This document shows, piece after piece, positions 52,834 through 61,738 of a stretch of 64,000 nt of DNA (within the stretch, counting starts at the first letter, position 1; every line of letters begins with the position of its first letter). This DNA is from Methanospirillum hungatei JF-1 (GTDB taxonomy: Archaea; Halobacteriota; Methanomicrobia; Methanomicrobiales; Methanospirillaceae), in contig NC_007796.1 of the NCBI RefSeq assembly GCF_000013445.1, positions 2,950,936 to 3,014,935 of the forward strand, read 5' to 3'. Below the pieces are notes generated by a model, which was not told the DNA's origin, did no database searches, and saw only the letters and a program-made list of their open reading frames with translations. Position numbers and translations under genes: made by a program.

Positions 52834-53872
52834 GAAGGAAGGCCAGACTTACCACATCCTGCCTGTTATGTTCAACAATCGGGACCAGGGGGCCTGGATT
52901 CTTCGTCTCCATGTACCTGCAGTACCATTCAGGTACAAGGGCACCAGGGAGATCCTCATCCCTGATGATATCCAGAATCCGTGCCTCAAGGGTACCCAGC
53001 CTGCAGTCCGGGACAGCATGTTTCCACAGGCGCCGTGAGGGGTGGAGGAGATCATAATGGGGCATTGCAGGAAGTGGAGGGAGCCCGTAATAAGCCAGCC
53101 GGTCCGCAATATACGGGATATCAAAACTCCTGCCATTAAAGCTGACAAGAACGGCATCTTCAGGGATCTCCTCCATGAATGCAGAGAGGGCCGGTGCTTC
53201 CTCACTGATATCACGAAGAAGATACTGCTTCACCTGCAGCTCCCCGCCCCTGAAGTACCCAAGACCTATCAGAATGACCGGCCTGCCAAAGATACCAAGA
53301 GTCTCGATATCAACAAACCGGAATGATTCAGGAGAGAAGAGACCGGATGTCAGAAGCGTGAGCGGGTGGGCTGCCCCTTTTCGTGCTGTACTGAGTCGGC
53401 AGATAGCAACCGGTTCCTGCTCCAGTACCTCAAGCACACTGAGAGCAGATGGACGGTACTTTCTCATCCGTGCCATATCCCGCAGCGTTTTACAACCCTT
53501 CGATCTCAGCCGTGCAGATACTGCAGGACCAACCCCCCGCACCAACGTCAGGTCATGATCAAACAGGGCATGAATATCCGATCTGCCATGCCGGATACAT
53601 GGTGCAGAAGACCGGGAACTGATAACATAATACTCCCCCTCCTGATTTCTCCGCTCTTCGCCGGAAAAACAGTCCTCAAGACAGACATCAGAATAGTCAC
53701 GACAGAGCCTGGATAACAGCTGCTGGTTCTCGAAAAACACAGACTCCCTGACCGGATACCGGTTCAGACCAAGCCTGAATATGTTATCATGAGGGACAAT
53801 GGTATACTCAGGTGATGCAGCTATCTTCTCCTGCCATCTCCTCCCGATACCTGCAAGATCAGCCCCTGCCAT
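52787..53872 (-). CDS. mrfB: MrfB-like DEDD exonuclease
   Basis: 361 residues. Residues about 100-160 hold a helix-hairpin-helix (LVRGVGPAVSARLRSKGCKT). The RNase-H-like exonuclease domain starts near 183 with FVDIETLGIFG (D188, E190), then SFNGRSFDIPYI (D251) and EHNRQDVVSL (D339), the DEDD set of YprB/MrfB (PF13482). It is the upstream partner of the MrfA-like helicase, overlapping by 47 bases. It is expected to act in excision of damaged DNA. The HhH and the N-terminal 90 residues probably bind DNA. Confidence 0.88.
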   Translation of the reverse strand: MAGADLAGIGRRWQEKIAASPEYTIVPHDNIFRLGLNRYPVRESVFFENQQLLSRLCRDYSDVCLEDCFSGEERRNQEGEYYVISSRSSAPCIRHGRSDIHALFDHDLTLVRGVGPAVSARLRSKGCKTLRDMARMRKYRPSALSVLEVLEQEPVAICRLSTARKGAAHPLTLLTSGLFSPESFRFVDIETLGIFGRPVILIGLGYFRGGELQVKQYLLRDISEEAPALSAFMEEIPEDAVLVSFNGRSFDIPYIADRLAYYGLPPLPAMPHYDLLHPSRRLWKHAVPDCRLGTLEARILDIIRDEDLPGALVPEWYCRYMETKNPGPLVPIVEHNRQDVVSLAFLLERLVSEWYERLRFS

Positions 53873-53938
53873 ACTCCAAGGTCATCGAATAAGCATATAA
53901 AGGATGAAGGCCGCAGGGTGAAAGTGAAGAGGACCGTG

Positions 53939-54568
53939 TCACCGCCTTGCCAGCTCTAAACAGGGTCTGCCTGCCATTATCCCAGTGACTGCACTGGTCC
54001 CGATCCGGTATACATCATCAAGAGCAGTCGGGTGCCCGGTAATGCCACCATATCCATCCATATTAGAAGCAAGGTACCCAGCACAATGGGTAAAACCCAG
54101 AATATTAAAGAGAGCCCTGATCATCGGATATGCTGTATCAAAGACATCTGCCTGATCCATCCCTGCAGTCGAGAGAAAATACCCACGGCGGAGCTTTTTC
54201 TCCTCTGGACTGATGATATGAGAACCAAGGACAAAATGCCTGACCCAGATATAATGGGCACGATCAATAAATGACTTGAGTTCAGCGGTAATGCCCATGG
54301 TATAGATAGGTGAACTGATGATGATACAGTCAGCGGCAAGCATCCGGTCATAGAGCTCCCGCACTGCATCGTCCATGATACAGGTGCCAGTCTGATGACA
54401 GGCATTGCATCCTTTGCATGATGAGTATTCCAGGGTGGAAAGAACCACCTTTTCGGTGATCCCCCCTGCATCTGAAGCTCCTGCCAGAAACCGGTCAAGG
54501 AGCTGTTCAGTATTTCCTCTTCGACGCGGACTTCCGGAGAGCCCGATGACTGTGACCGTCTTCTTCAA
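53939..54568 (-). CDS. iron-sulfur flavoprotein (Isf family)
   Basis: 209 residues. A flavodoxin-like FMN fold starts TVIGLSGSPRRRGNTEQLL. The compact cluster motif is C-K-G-C-N-A-C-x5-C, ligating a [4Fe-4S] cluster, and SSPIYTMGITAELKSFIDRA is the FMN-contact segment. Isf proteins of methanogens move electrons and can reduce O2 and H2O2. The gene overlaps a second Isf by 4 bases and lies before a peroxiredoxin set, pointing to oxidative-stress defence. Confidence 0.88.
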   Translation of the reverse strand: MKKTVTVIGLSGSPRRRGNTEQLLDRFLAGASDAGGITEKVVLSTLEYSSCKGCNACHQTGTCIMDDAVRELYDRMLAADCIIISSPIYTMGITAELKSFIDRAHYIWVRHFVLGSHIISPEEKKLRRGYFLSTAGMDQADVFDTAYPMIRALFNILGFTHCAGYLASNMDGYGGITGHPTALDDVYRIGTSAVTGIMAGRPCLELARR

Positions 54569-55179
54569 GTCAATCGCTCCTTCATTGTCTCTAGTACTGA
54601 CCGGGAGAGAGATAAGGCATCTCCTCTTGCAGTCGGGTGTGACATAACTGCTCCTTTTTCATCAACATGCCGTATCATCAGGTATGACAGATCACGGTTT
54701 TTGACTTCAATGACGTGAAAGAAACATTTGACAACCGGAATGGCCGCATCAAACACATAATCCCAGTCTTGACCTGCGGTTGAGATGAATATGCCCCATC
54801 GCTTCCCAATCCGTTCAGGAGGGACGACCGGGAGTTTGAGCACATATTTTCTGGATCTGAAAACCTGTGCCCGATCAACGAGTGCTTTAGCCTGGGCACA
54901 GATGCTCATGCAGTAGATGGGTGCGGACAGGATGATACAGTCTGCCTCAAGAATCTGGTCATGAAGAAGATCCATACCATCATGATTGACACAGGCGTTG
55001 AGTTTTTCACAGGCATTACACCCGCGACAGGGAGCAATATCTGCATCACTCAGGACGACCTTCGTAACACGAACATCCGGGTCCTGTCCCATCTCATCAA
55101 GAATCCAGTCAAGGAGTATCTCAGAATTGCCATGTCGCCGGGGACTTCCAGCAATGGCGAGCACTCGGATAGGTGTCAT
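54565..55179 (-). CDS. iron-sulfur flavoprotein (Isf family), second copy
   Basis: 204 residues with the same layout: AIAGSPRRHGNSEILLD, cluster motif C-R-G-C-N-A-C-x5-C, and SAPIYCMSICAQAKALVDRA. It overlaps the next isf gene by 4 bases and begins 9 bases after the peroxiredoxin stop, so it is in the same transcript. All four cluster Cys are kept. The two proteins are paralogues, clearly diverged. They may form a mixed dimer or tetramer, as Isf is oligomeric. Confidence 0.88.
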   Translation of the reverse strand: MTPIRVLAIAGSPRRHGNSEILLDWILDEMGQDPDVRVTKVVLSDADIAPCRGCNACEKLNACVNHDGMDLLHDQILEADCIILSAPIYCMSICAQAKALVDRAQVFRSRKYVLKLPVVPPERIGKRWGIFISTAGQDWDYVFDAAIPVVKCFFHVIEVKNRDLSYLMIRHVDEKGAVMSHPTARGDALSLSRSVLETMKERLT

Positions 55180-55188
55180 AAAAATTTT

Positions 55189-55848
55189 TTAGAGGTTTTT
55201 AAAGCAGAGATACCAGTCCTTACACTCATATCCCTGGGAAAGACGGACCTTTGCATCTTCCATGGTTGCGGGGGCCGGGACGACGACCTTCTCACCAGGC
55301 TGCCAGTTTGCCGGGGTAGCAACGCCAGCCTTATCTGTTGTCTGAAGTGCCTTGACCAGCCTGATGATCTCGGGAATATACCGGCCATTGCTGAGGGGAT
55401 AATAGATCATAGCCCGTAAAATACCCTTGTCGTCGATGAAGAATACCGCCCTGACTGCAGCAGTCGAGCTCTGACCAGGATGGATCATCCCGTATTTTGA
55501 GGCCACATTCATATCAAGGTCAGCAATAATCGGGAACGGAATCTCAACTCCCATCTTTTCCTTGACATTCATGACCCATGCCAGGTGGGAATGGACACTG
55601 TCGATGGAAAGACCGATCAGCTGAACATTGAGTGCTTTAAACTCAGCTTCAGCCTGTGAAAATGCAATAAATTCAGTAGTACAGACCGGTGTAAAGTCTG
55701 CCGGATGGGAAAAGAGCACTACCCATTTCCCCTTCAGGTCGGAGAGTTTTAATTTTCCATGGGTTGTTACCGCTTCAAAATCCGGTGCAGGCTCACCAAG
55801 GATGGGAAATCCCACCCCGTCACATTCGCACTCTTCTTCATAACACAT
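55189..55848 (-). CDS. peroxiredoxin (AhpC/Prx6-like)
   Basis: 219 residues; the start is taken at ATG 55848, since TTG 55854 overlaps the stop of the gene before. Motifs: [20 protein letters not shown] with the peroxidatic Cys, and SVHSHLAWV. The C-terminal arm has two more Cys ([10 protein letters not shown]), as in archaeal Prx6-type thioredoxin peroxidases. An unusual Cys/Glu-rich start ([10 protein letters not shown]) adds two Cys. It reduces H2O2 and organic peroxides. The Isf proteins or the small desulforedoxin next door could donate electrons; that is inference. Confidence 0.9.
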   Translation of the reverse strand: MCYEEECECDGVGFPILGEPAPDFEAVTTHGKLKLSDLKGKWVVLFSHPADFTPVCTTEFIAFSQAEAEFKALNVQLIGLSIDSVHSHLAWVMNVKEKMGVEIPFPIIADLDMNVASKYGMIHPGQSSTAAVRAVFFIDDKGILRAMIYYPLSNGRYIPEIIRLVKALQTTDKAGVATPANWQPGEKVVVPAPATMEDAKVRLSQGYECKDWYLCFKNL

Positions 55849-55854
55849 AAACAA

Positions 55855-56202
55855 TCACATTATCTCTTCTTCGATTACCTTTCCATTCACATAGGCAGGC
55901 ATTCCGGCCAGGAGATACGCGACCCGGAGTGCTTCTTCAACTTCATCCTTGGTTACTCCCAGATTTTTCGCACCTGCCATCTGGGCCTTGATTGCATGCT
56001 GATCCCTCATGGAAGCAGCAATTGCAATCGCGATGAGTTTTTTTGTCTTTCGGGACAATGCCCCGTCATCCCAGATATACTGATCCAGGCGGAGAATCAT
56101 CTCATGTATGTCAGGGTCGGTCTCAGCCAGTTTCTTAAAGATTTTGGGGACCTTTCCTATCTTCTTCTCAAGATCATCCATCCCTGAAGACATGTCCCTC
56201 AC
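55855..56202 (-). CDS. AhpD/CMD-like protein without the CxxC
   Basis: About 115 residues of the carboxymuconolactone-decarboxylase/AhpD fold: [13 protein letters not shown], then [20 protein letters not shown]. AhpD has C-x2-C before the conserved His (C-x2-C-x3-H); here those positions are not Cys, so it cannot act as a disulfide reductase. The start is GTG 56202, overlapping the desulforedoxin stop, or ATG 56193. It sits between desulforedoxin and peroxiredoxin. It may have a structural or other catalytic role. Confidence 0.8.
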   Translation of the reverse strand: MRDMSSGMDDLEKKIGKVPKIFKKLAETDPDIHEMILRLDQYIWDDGALSRKTKKLIAIAIAASMRDQHAIKAQMAGAKNLGVTKDEVEEALRVAYLLAGMPAYVNGKVIEEEIM

Positions 56203-56324
56203 CCCTGAAGAACCATCGGTTCGCCACAGCAGACGAGTTCTCCCCCTCCGACTTCAAGAACTTTGACTACATTTCCACAGATTTCACACTCATACACTTG
56301 TCCTTCTTCTGATACATTTACCAT
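56199..56324 (-). CDS. desulforedoxin-like small iron protein
   Basis: 41 residues, [20 protein letters not shown] then [14 protein letters not shown]. This is the desulforedoxin / desulfoferrodoxin N-terminal domain, with C-x2-C and a C-C pair binding one Fe. GGAGGAG lies 7 bases before the ATG at 56324. The stop overlaps the next gene. It lacks the superoxide-reductase domain. It is likely an electron carrier to or from the peroxide-reducing proteins of this operon. Confidence 0.85.
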   Translation of the reverse strand: MVNVSEEGQVYECEICGNVVKVLEVGGGELVCCGEPMVLQG

Positions 56325-56393
56325 TGAAATCTCCTCCGAAAGAATATGTTCATCAGGCGATACGTGGCATAAAGCCGGGCTAAAAAAAGAAAA

Positions 56394-56633
56394 TTACCGT
56401 TTTGGTGGATTGATTGCATCCTCAGGGGTCTTCACATCTGAACGGATGTGAGTCATGGGGAAGCAGTCATACATCTCACAGGCACAGGCAGGACATTTCC
56501 GTAAATCCTGTTCTGCCTCGGTAAATTCAAGTGCTTTACCACAATCAATACATACGTATTTTCCCGGGCCGACCTTTTCGCCAGCCTTGACCTTTTTTGC
56601 TTCGGTCACGGTTGTCACCATATCAGTAATCAT
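56394..56633 (-). CDS. rubredoxin-like zinc-ribbon protein
   Basis: 79 residues: GPGKYVCIDCGKALEF, then LRKCPACACEMYDCF. Two C-x2-C knuckles make a small zinc ribbon or rubredoxin-type iron site. The N-terminus (TEAKKVKAGEKV) is basic. It lies 70 bases before the desulforedoxin gene in the same direction and may belong to the same operon. Similar short proteins occur near rubrerythrin genes in methanogens. Which metal it binds cannot be told from sequence. Confidence 0.75.
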   Translation of the reverse strand: MITDMVTTVTEAKKVKAGEKVGPGKYVCIDCGKALEFTEAEQDLRKCPACACEMYDCFPMTHIRSDVKTPEDAINPPKR

Positions 56634-56777
56634 CCTTGATCTTTATAACTGATTCGAATCCGTACATGCCAAAATAGACTCGATTCAGGATATAATACCG
56701 GCAATTTTCACTGGATCATGAAATGAACCTGATAGGAAAGACAATGAATTAAAGAATGATGATGTGAACAGTATAGT

Positions 56778-57377
56778 ATGAAACCACAAATCCTTGCGCT
56801 TCTGGGAAGTCCTCTTCCGGAAGGAAATACGGCAAAACTTTTAAAACAGGCAATAGCCGGTGCTGAAAAGGCAGGATGCGAGGTGACCCTCATTGATGTA
56901 CCGTCCCTTGAGTTCTCATCATGCAGGGAGATGTATTACTGTAAGGAACAGTCCTCCTGCATCATGGAAGATGATATGATCCCTATATATCCATTACTCA
57001 AAAACATGGACAGCCTCATCATCGCCACACCGGTCATGACCATGGGAGTTCCCGGCCACCTGAAATCATTCATGGACCGGTGCCAGGTTTTTTATTGCGC
57101 AAAATATGAACGAAAGGCACCCCTGATCCCAGCAGAGAAGCGCAAAACCAGAAAGACCCTGCTGTTATCAATATCAGGCATGAACCTGCCCAATAACTTT
57201 GACGGAATAAAGATCTCCACTCAGGCATTTTGTGATATCCTTGACTGTAGACTTGCAGATGAGTTGCTCATAAAAGATATGGATAATAAGGTGGATCTGG
57301 ACCGGTTCCCGGACCTGCTGAAAGAGGCATATGATAAAGGATTTGCCCTTGGGTCAGCCCTGACCAAACATTCATGA
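56778..57377 (+). CDS. Isf-like flavoprotein with an altered cluster motif
   Basis: 199 residues: ILALLGSPLPEGNTAKLL, then S-C-R-E-M-Y-Y-C-x5-C, and TPVMTMGVPGHLKSFMDRCQ. Compared with C-x2-C-x2-C-x5-C of the two Isf proteins at 53939 and 54565, the second Cys is Met, so a normal [4Fe-4S] cluster is doubtful. The FMN fold is intact. It ends one base before the convergent radC. It may be an FMN oxidoreductase without a cluster, or use another ligand. Confidence 0.82.
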   Translation: MKPQILALLGSPLPEGNTAKLLKQAIAGAEKAGCEVTLIDVPSLEFSSCREMYYCKEQSSCIMEDDMIPIYPLLKNMDSLIIATPVMTMGVPGHLKSFMDRCQVFYCAKYERKAPLIPAEKRKTRKTLLLSISGMNLPNNFDGIKISTQAFCDILDCRLADELLIKDMDNKVDLDRFPDLLKEAYDKGFALGSALTKHS

Positions 57378-58055
57378 TCAGAGGTATCCAAGACTGCGAA
57401 GGGAGGTGACCTTCCCTTTGGTATAGATCAGGTGATCAAGAAGGCTGATGCCAAGAATCTTCCCGGCCTCTGAGAGTTGCCTGGTCACCGTGATATCTTC
57501 AGAACTTGGTTCAGGGTTTCCGGAGGGATGGTTGTGGATGCAGATGATCGCAGCCGCCCTGTCGGTTATCGCATCGGCAAAGACTTCCCGTGGATGGACA
57601 AGGCTGTGATTTAATAGTCCCATTGTAATGGTACGGGTGCAAATAACTTCTGAAGCGCCATTCAGGGTGGTAACGAGGAAATGTTCCTGTGATTTTCCGG
57701 AAAGGTCAGTCACCTCAGATATCTTCAGGATATGATCCGGCTCGGTTATCCGGATCCGTTCCTTTTCTGCAGGGGTCCCGTACCGGTTGGCAAGTTCGAA
57801 ACAGGCCATGAGCACCGCTGCTTTTGTCGGTCCAATGCCATTTATCCTAAGAAGTGTATCATAGGACGGAAGGTTGTCTTTCTTTAGAAGATCCGCAACC
57901 TGGCTGGAGATGGTGAGGATATCATTATTTTTCGTTCCTTTTCCCAGGATTGCTGCGATTAGTTCACTATCTTTCAGGGCAGATGCCCCTTTCTTTTCAA
58001 TCTTCTCCCTGGGGCGGTCAAGGGGATCAATATCAGTTATCCGCTTGGCAGGCAT
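57378..58055 (-). CDS. radC: RadC/UPF0758 family JAB-domain protein
   Basis: 225 residues. An HhH-like region covers about 30-95 (LRINGIGPTKAAVLMACFEL). The JAB/MPN metalloprotease-like motif is H-N-H-P-S-G-N-x4-S-x2-D near residue 172, with a Glu/Asp-rich strand before it. RadC proteins are widespread; a repair role was claimed early and is not well supported, and the biochemical activity is unknown. The gene is complete and stands alone, convergent with the flavoprotein gene. Confidence 0.88.
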   Translation of the reverse strand: MPAKRITDIDPLDRPREKIEKKGASALKDSELIAAILGKGTKNNDILTISSQVADLLKKDNLPSYDTLLRINGIGPTKAAVLMACFELANRYGTPAEKERIRITEPDHILKISEVTDLSGKSQEHFLVTTLNGASEVICTRTITMGLLNHSLVHPREVFADAITDRAAAIICIHNHPSGNPEPSSEDITVTRQLSEAGKILGISLLDHLIYTKGKVTSLRSLGYL

Positions 58056-58128
58056 ATCTGTGCCCTCATTTGTTATCCGGAGTGAATGATGAGATTACTG
58101 ATCCGATCCTCTCGAAACACTTATCCAC

Positions 58129-58650
58129 ATGGATCTCGATCTTATCAGTATGGCAACCAAAGATAACCTAATGGAAGGGTTTGCAGGGGAGTCCCAGGCA
58201 AACAGAAAATATGCGTCATTTTCAGATAAGGCAGCCGAAGAAGGGTTTACAAAAGTTGCAACACTCTTTAAGGCTGCATCACTTGCAGAAGAGATACATG
58301 CACGCCGCCACCTGCAGGTATATGGAATCCCTGGAACCCTGGAGAACCTGTCCGCAGCAATTGAAGGTGAGACTGAAGAATTTACCCATATGTACCCTGA
58401 GTTTATCAAGCAGTCCCAGGCAGAGGGAAATGAGGATGCCACAAGGTCATTCACCTTTGCCATGAAGGCAGAACAGGTCCATGCAGGACTTTATGAAAAG
58501 GCACGTGCAGCAGTAAAGGCAGGAAAGGATCTGGAAGTTTCCAAGATATTCCTCTGCCCCGTCTGTGGCAATGTTGTGCTGGAATCAGCTCCTGGTGCTT
58601 GTCCTATCTGTGGTGTTCCAGGGAAAAAGTTTCAGGAAGTAACCCTCTGA
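58129..58650 (+). CDS. rbr: rubrerythrin
   Basis: 173 residues (ATG 58129, or 58150 giving 166). The ferritin-like di-iron domain has EGFAGESQANRKYASFSDKA and SLAEEIHARRH, and later AEQVHAGLYEKA; the C-terminal rubredoxin domain has FLCPVCGNVV and GACPICGVPGKKF (two C-x2-C). It reduces H2O2 to water with electrons through the rubredoxin site. It lies near the peroxiredoxin and Isf genes but is transcribed from its own region at 58056-58128. Confidence 0.93.
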   Translation: MDLDLISMATKDNLMEGFAGESQANRKYASFSDKAAEEGFTKVATLFKAASLAEEIHARRHLQVYGIPGTLENLSAAIEGETEEFTHMYPEFIKQSQAEGNEDATRSFTFAMKAEQVHAGLYEKARAAVKAGKDLEVSKIFLCPVCGNVVLESAPGACPICGVPGKKFQEVTL

Positions 58651-58762
58651 TCCTGCAGCCCTGATTCGCAAAGCCAGCACAAAATCATAACATTTTTATA
58701 AGCCTGCTTATGCAAGGCATATTACTAAATAGGCGTCAATAACCACACTATACTCATTATCC

Positions 58763-60235
58763 ATGGACCGGTATTCACCAGAGCTCGAACGTGTCAAGCA
58801 CTTATTACGTCAATCTCCCCGTGGGATGACAGTCATTGAATTGTCACGTGCATTGAATATCAACCGAAACTCCATGGCGAAATATCTCGACGTTCTGGTC
58901 ATATCAGGGGACGTGGAATTTGACCGGATAGGGCCTGCGAAACATTTTTTCCTCTCGCAGAGGATGCCACTGTATGAGATGCTTAGTGTGACGTCTGACT
59001 GCATTCTCATCCTGGATGCATACAATGTTGTCACCTTCGCAAATACTGCATTCTTTGAAGCGGAAGGGTTGGGACCGGAGACCATCATCGGAAAGAAGAT
59101 CTTCACCCTGAATCTGAAGATGGTCAGTGATGATATATTAAACGGGCTTGAAAGTGCAGGACCTGGAATAACCCTGCAGAAAGAGCTGATCATCAATGCA
59201 GACTCAAATATCAGGATTTTTAATGTAAAGATGATCGGAACCGTCCTGCATGGCGGCATACACGGGATAACTCTTTTTTATGAAGATATTACAAAGAAAA
59301 GACTCTGTCAGGAGCGCCTGAAATCCAGTGAAAAACTCTACCGGGCCGTAGTTGAAGACCAGACAGAGTTTATTATCCGTTATCTCCCGGACAGGACCGT
59401 CATTTTTGCTAATCAGGCATACTGCCGTGCATTCGGTGTTGACAAGGATGATATCATCGGGAAGAAATTCACTCCGCCCATACCACCCAGGGATATGAAG
59501 CGGGTACGATCGCAGTTTGCTGATATCACCGTCAATAACCCGATTGTTACTACTGAAAACCCGGTCATTATGCCTGACATGACACTTGCATGGCATAAAT
59601 GGACAAATCGTGGGCTGTTTAATGACGAAGGGGAGCTGGTGGAATATCAGTCCGTCGGTCGTGATATCACCAGTCAGGTTCGGGGGGAAAAAGCGAAAAT
59701 GGAGCTTATCTTTGAGATAACGCTCCTCTCGGACTTCACAACCGGTCTTCTGGCGATAGAGAATTCCGACCAGCTCTATCAATACCTTGGTGATTACCTG
59801 AAAAAGACCGCGCCGCATTCATGCATTATTATTGTGTCATTTTCAAAGACACAAGGGGCCGTCAGGGTGATCTCACAGGGAACTCACTGGCGAAACAAAA
59901 AATGGTCAGATTATTTTGAGAATCTCATCGGAAAGTCATTTCCCTGTATAGTAGGAGTCCGGACGGTCCTCTCACCCGGATTACTCTCCCCGATGCCCCC
60001 GAACATCTTCGATTATCCGGGGATATCTGGAACACCATTCGCATGCCTTGGCAGGTACCTGAGCCAGTATGAGGTTCACTGTATGGGAATCGGACTAGAA
60101 GAGGAGTGCCAGGGATCAGTACTTTTTATTTCACGTGCAGGAAATCCACCAGGTCCCGAACGTCTTGTTGAGACACTTCTCAGGCAGACCGGGGCATTTT
60201 TGCTCAGAGTAAAGGAAAATTTGAAAGAGTCATAA
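58763..60235 (+). CDS. HTH-PAS-PAS sensor/regulator
   Basis: 490 residues. The N-terminal 70 form a winged HTH (PRGMTVIELSRALNINRNSM, AKYLDVLVISGDVEF). PAS1 covers about 72-180 and PAS2 about 190-305 (TEFIIRYLPDRTVIFANQAY, VGRDIT). The C-terminal 180 residues resemble a GAF-like domain. There is no kinase domain, so it probably binds DNA and responds to a signal directly. It faces the HEAT-repeat gene at 60340. The spacer upstream has TATGC-AAG-GCATA at 58709-58721, a candidate operator. A PAS relic of a second copy lies at 61203. Confidence 0.82.
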   Translation: MDRYSPELERVKHLLRQSPRGMTVIELSRALNINRNSMAKYLDVLVISGDVEFDRIGPAKHFFLSQRMPLYEMLSVTSDCILILDAYNVVTFANTAFFEAEGLGPETIIGKKIFTLNLKMVSDDILNGLESAGPGITLQKELIINADSNIRIFNVKMIGTVLHGGIHGITLFYEDITKKRLCQERLKSSEKLYRAVVEDQTEFIIRYLPDRTVIFANQAYCRAFGVDKDDIIGKKFTPPIPPRDMKRVRSQFADITVNNPIVTTENPVIMPDMTLAWHKWTNRGLFNDEGELVEYQSVGRDITSQVRGEKAKMELIFEITLLSDFTTGLLAIENSDQLYQYLGDYLKKTAPHSCIIIVSFSKTQGAVRVISQGTHWRNKKWSDYFENLIGKSFPCIVGVRTVLSPGLLSPMPPNIFDYPGISGTPFACLGRYLSQYEVHCMGIGLEEECQGSVLFISRAGNPPGPERLVETLLRQTGAFLLRVKENLKES

Positions 60236-60339
60236 AACACGGGAGTGTGTGGTTTTGGGAGAGAGTCTTCCCGTGTTCTGGTATCATAATATTCAGAATA
60301 TACGTAGGTTTTAAACTCATACATTCAGGTGGCCATGGT

Positions 60340-60705
60340 TCAGGAACGAATTTTTTCCAGGGCTTCTTCAGCTGCGATGCGGACAAAACAATTATCATAC
60401 TGGCATACCTGCTCAAGATGGCGTACTGCCTCTTTGGCCCGGATATTACCAAGGGCTTCAGCAACAATGAACCGCACCATCTGATCTTCATCCTTTAAGA
60501 GTGGAAGGAGATGCGGGACCACGTTTTCATCGCCAATTGTTCCGAGTGCTTCAGCCATGAACATCCTGACCCATTCATTATCATGGACCAGGGACTGAAT
60601 CATATACTGATATGCCGGTTTCCCCATGCTGGCAAGTTTCAAGGCGATTGTGCATCTTTCTTCGTTTGTACTGGACAAGAGTTTCATATAGTGGGTTTCA
60701 GGCAT
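60340..60705 (-). CDS. HEAT-repeat protein
   Basis: 121 residues from ATG 60705 (MPETHYMKLLSS), in register with the paralogue at 61739. Three to four HEAT/PBS-lyase-like repeats: VRMFMAEALGTIGDE, VRFIVAEALGNIRAK and VRIAAEEALEKI, with LLPLLKDEDQ between. Such proteins bind other proteins or cofactors. The gene ends 105 bases after the convergent HTH-PAS gene. A 35-bp element at 60802 upstream is shared with the paralogue. Confidence 0.82.
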   Translation of the reverse strand: MPETHYMKLLSSTNEERCTIALKLASMGKPAYQYMIQSLVHDNEWVRMFMAEALGTIGDENVVPHLLPLLKDEDQMVRFIVAEALGNIRAKEAVRHLEQVCQYDNCFVRIAAEEALEKIRS

Positions 60706-60801
60706 GCTTACACCTTGTAAGAGGTATCCATACGATCGATAGTGACCATCCGGACATAACACTCCTACACTGTTCCATTCTCATTCAGACCGGCATAAAC
60801 C

Positions 60802-60838
60802 TACGCCATGCGAATACGAAATGCGAATATGCATATTC
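60802..60838 (-). promoter_or_regulatory. conserved operator/promoter element upstream of HEAT gene 1
   Basis: TACGCCATGCG, ATACGAAATGC and then the 14-bp palindrome GAATATGCATATTC. It agrees with 62213-62248 in 31 of the first 35 positions and lies about 97 bases upstream of the start at 60705. In the gene's direction it is followed by TTTATG-like sequence that could be the TATA region. Confidence 0.6.
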
Positions 60839-61012
60839 TCTTCAGAAAGAAAATACCATGAGATGATTTTTATCCATAGGTAATCAAAAAAGTTCAACTT
60901 CTCCCATATCCAGGATTGGTACATCACAGATCACAACCTCCATCAGAATCAGTCATCAGGAAATATGTCACATCCAGGATGCGGTATGACAGACATGAAA
61001 ACCCGAGTATAC

Positions 61013-61023
61013 CATATATAAAT
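61013..61023 (+). promoter_or_regulatory. TATA box before the PAS relic
   Basis: CATATATAAAT is a strong archaeal TATA box. Transcription would start near 61045. The gap 60839-61202 holds only short frames (for example one from 61070) without domain support. The promoter may be what is left of the duplicated regulator's control region. Confidence 0.45.
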
Positions 61024-61202
61024 ACGTGTACTGGAGTCCTGCTTCACAGATCATTACATCTTGTGAGACATGATACTATCATATGTCCAGCTTGCCAGTG
61101 CCCGTATGTGCGGAAGAAAGAATATCCATTCATCCGTCATCCGGCCCCTTATTGAGTCAGAAATCGCCTCCTTCCGGTGTCCTGGGAGAACAAAATCCTG
61201 CG

Positions 61203-61490
61203 ATGAAGGAGAGAATTTCTGATGCTGTTCTCATTCTTGATGAATACCTTGGTATATCATACTACAATCAGGAATTCTCCTATCTGGAATCAGCTGATGA
61301 ACGAAATTACATCGGAAAAAATCTCATGCAATGTTTCTTCCGGATGATTCCCCCCTCCATGTACGAGTACATCGAGACGATTGTGCCGGGAATGGTAATC
61401 AGGAAGACCTATACCATCCATGCCGCTGATCAGGACTACTGCTTTCAGTACCACATACTGGGGACTTTGCATGGGAACGGACGGCCGTGA
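61203..61490 (+). pseudogene. PAS-domain relic of a second HTH-PAS regulator
   Basis: From ATG 61203 the frame reads ISDAVLILDEYLGISYYNQE, NYIGKNLMQCFFRMI and YHILGTLHGNGRP, then stops. It lines up with PAS1 of the protein at 58763 (SDCILILDAYNVVTFAN, TIIGKKIFTLNLKMV, MIGTVLHGGIHG). After the TGA the same frame goes on VIILIKPEPDN. The HTH and the rest of the protein are absent. It stands to the HEAT gene at 61739 as the intact regulator stands to the one at 60340, so the pair was duplicated and this half decayed. Confidence 0.6.
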
Positions 61491-61738
61491 GTAATCATCC
61501 TGATAAAACCAGAACCGGATAATTTGTGTACCTGACCGATAGAAAGGCGATAGATAGAACCAATAGAGCACACTGGATAGGAATGCAGAACATAGTTGAG
61601 ATGAGGAGGAGTTCAATACCTGCACGGACCTGACATACTGGCCCGTACGGGTATTCTGATTTATTCAGAAAATCCGGAATAAAAAAAAAGGGGAAAAGAG
61701 GGAAAATTATTCAGGATGACTCTGCATTTTGAGGGTTT

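Noticed and set aside
56640-56670. GATTCGAATCC as a tRNA T-arm
   Set aside because: No acceptor, D-arm or anticodon arm can be built around it.
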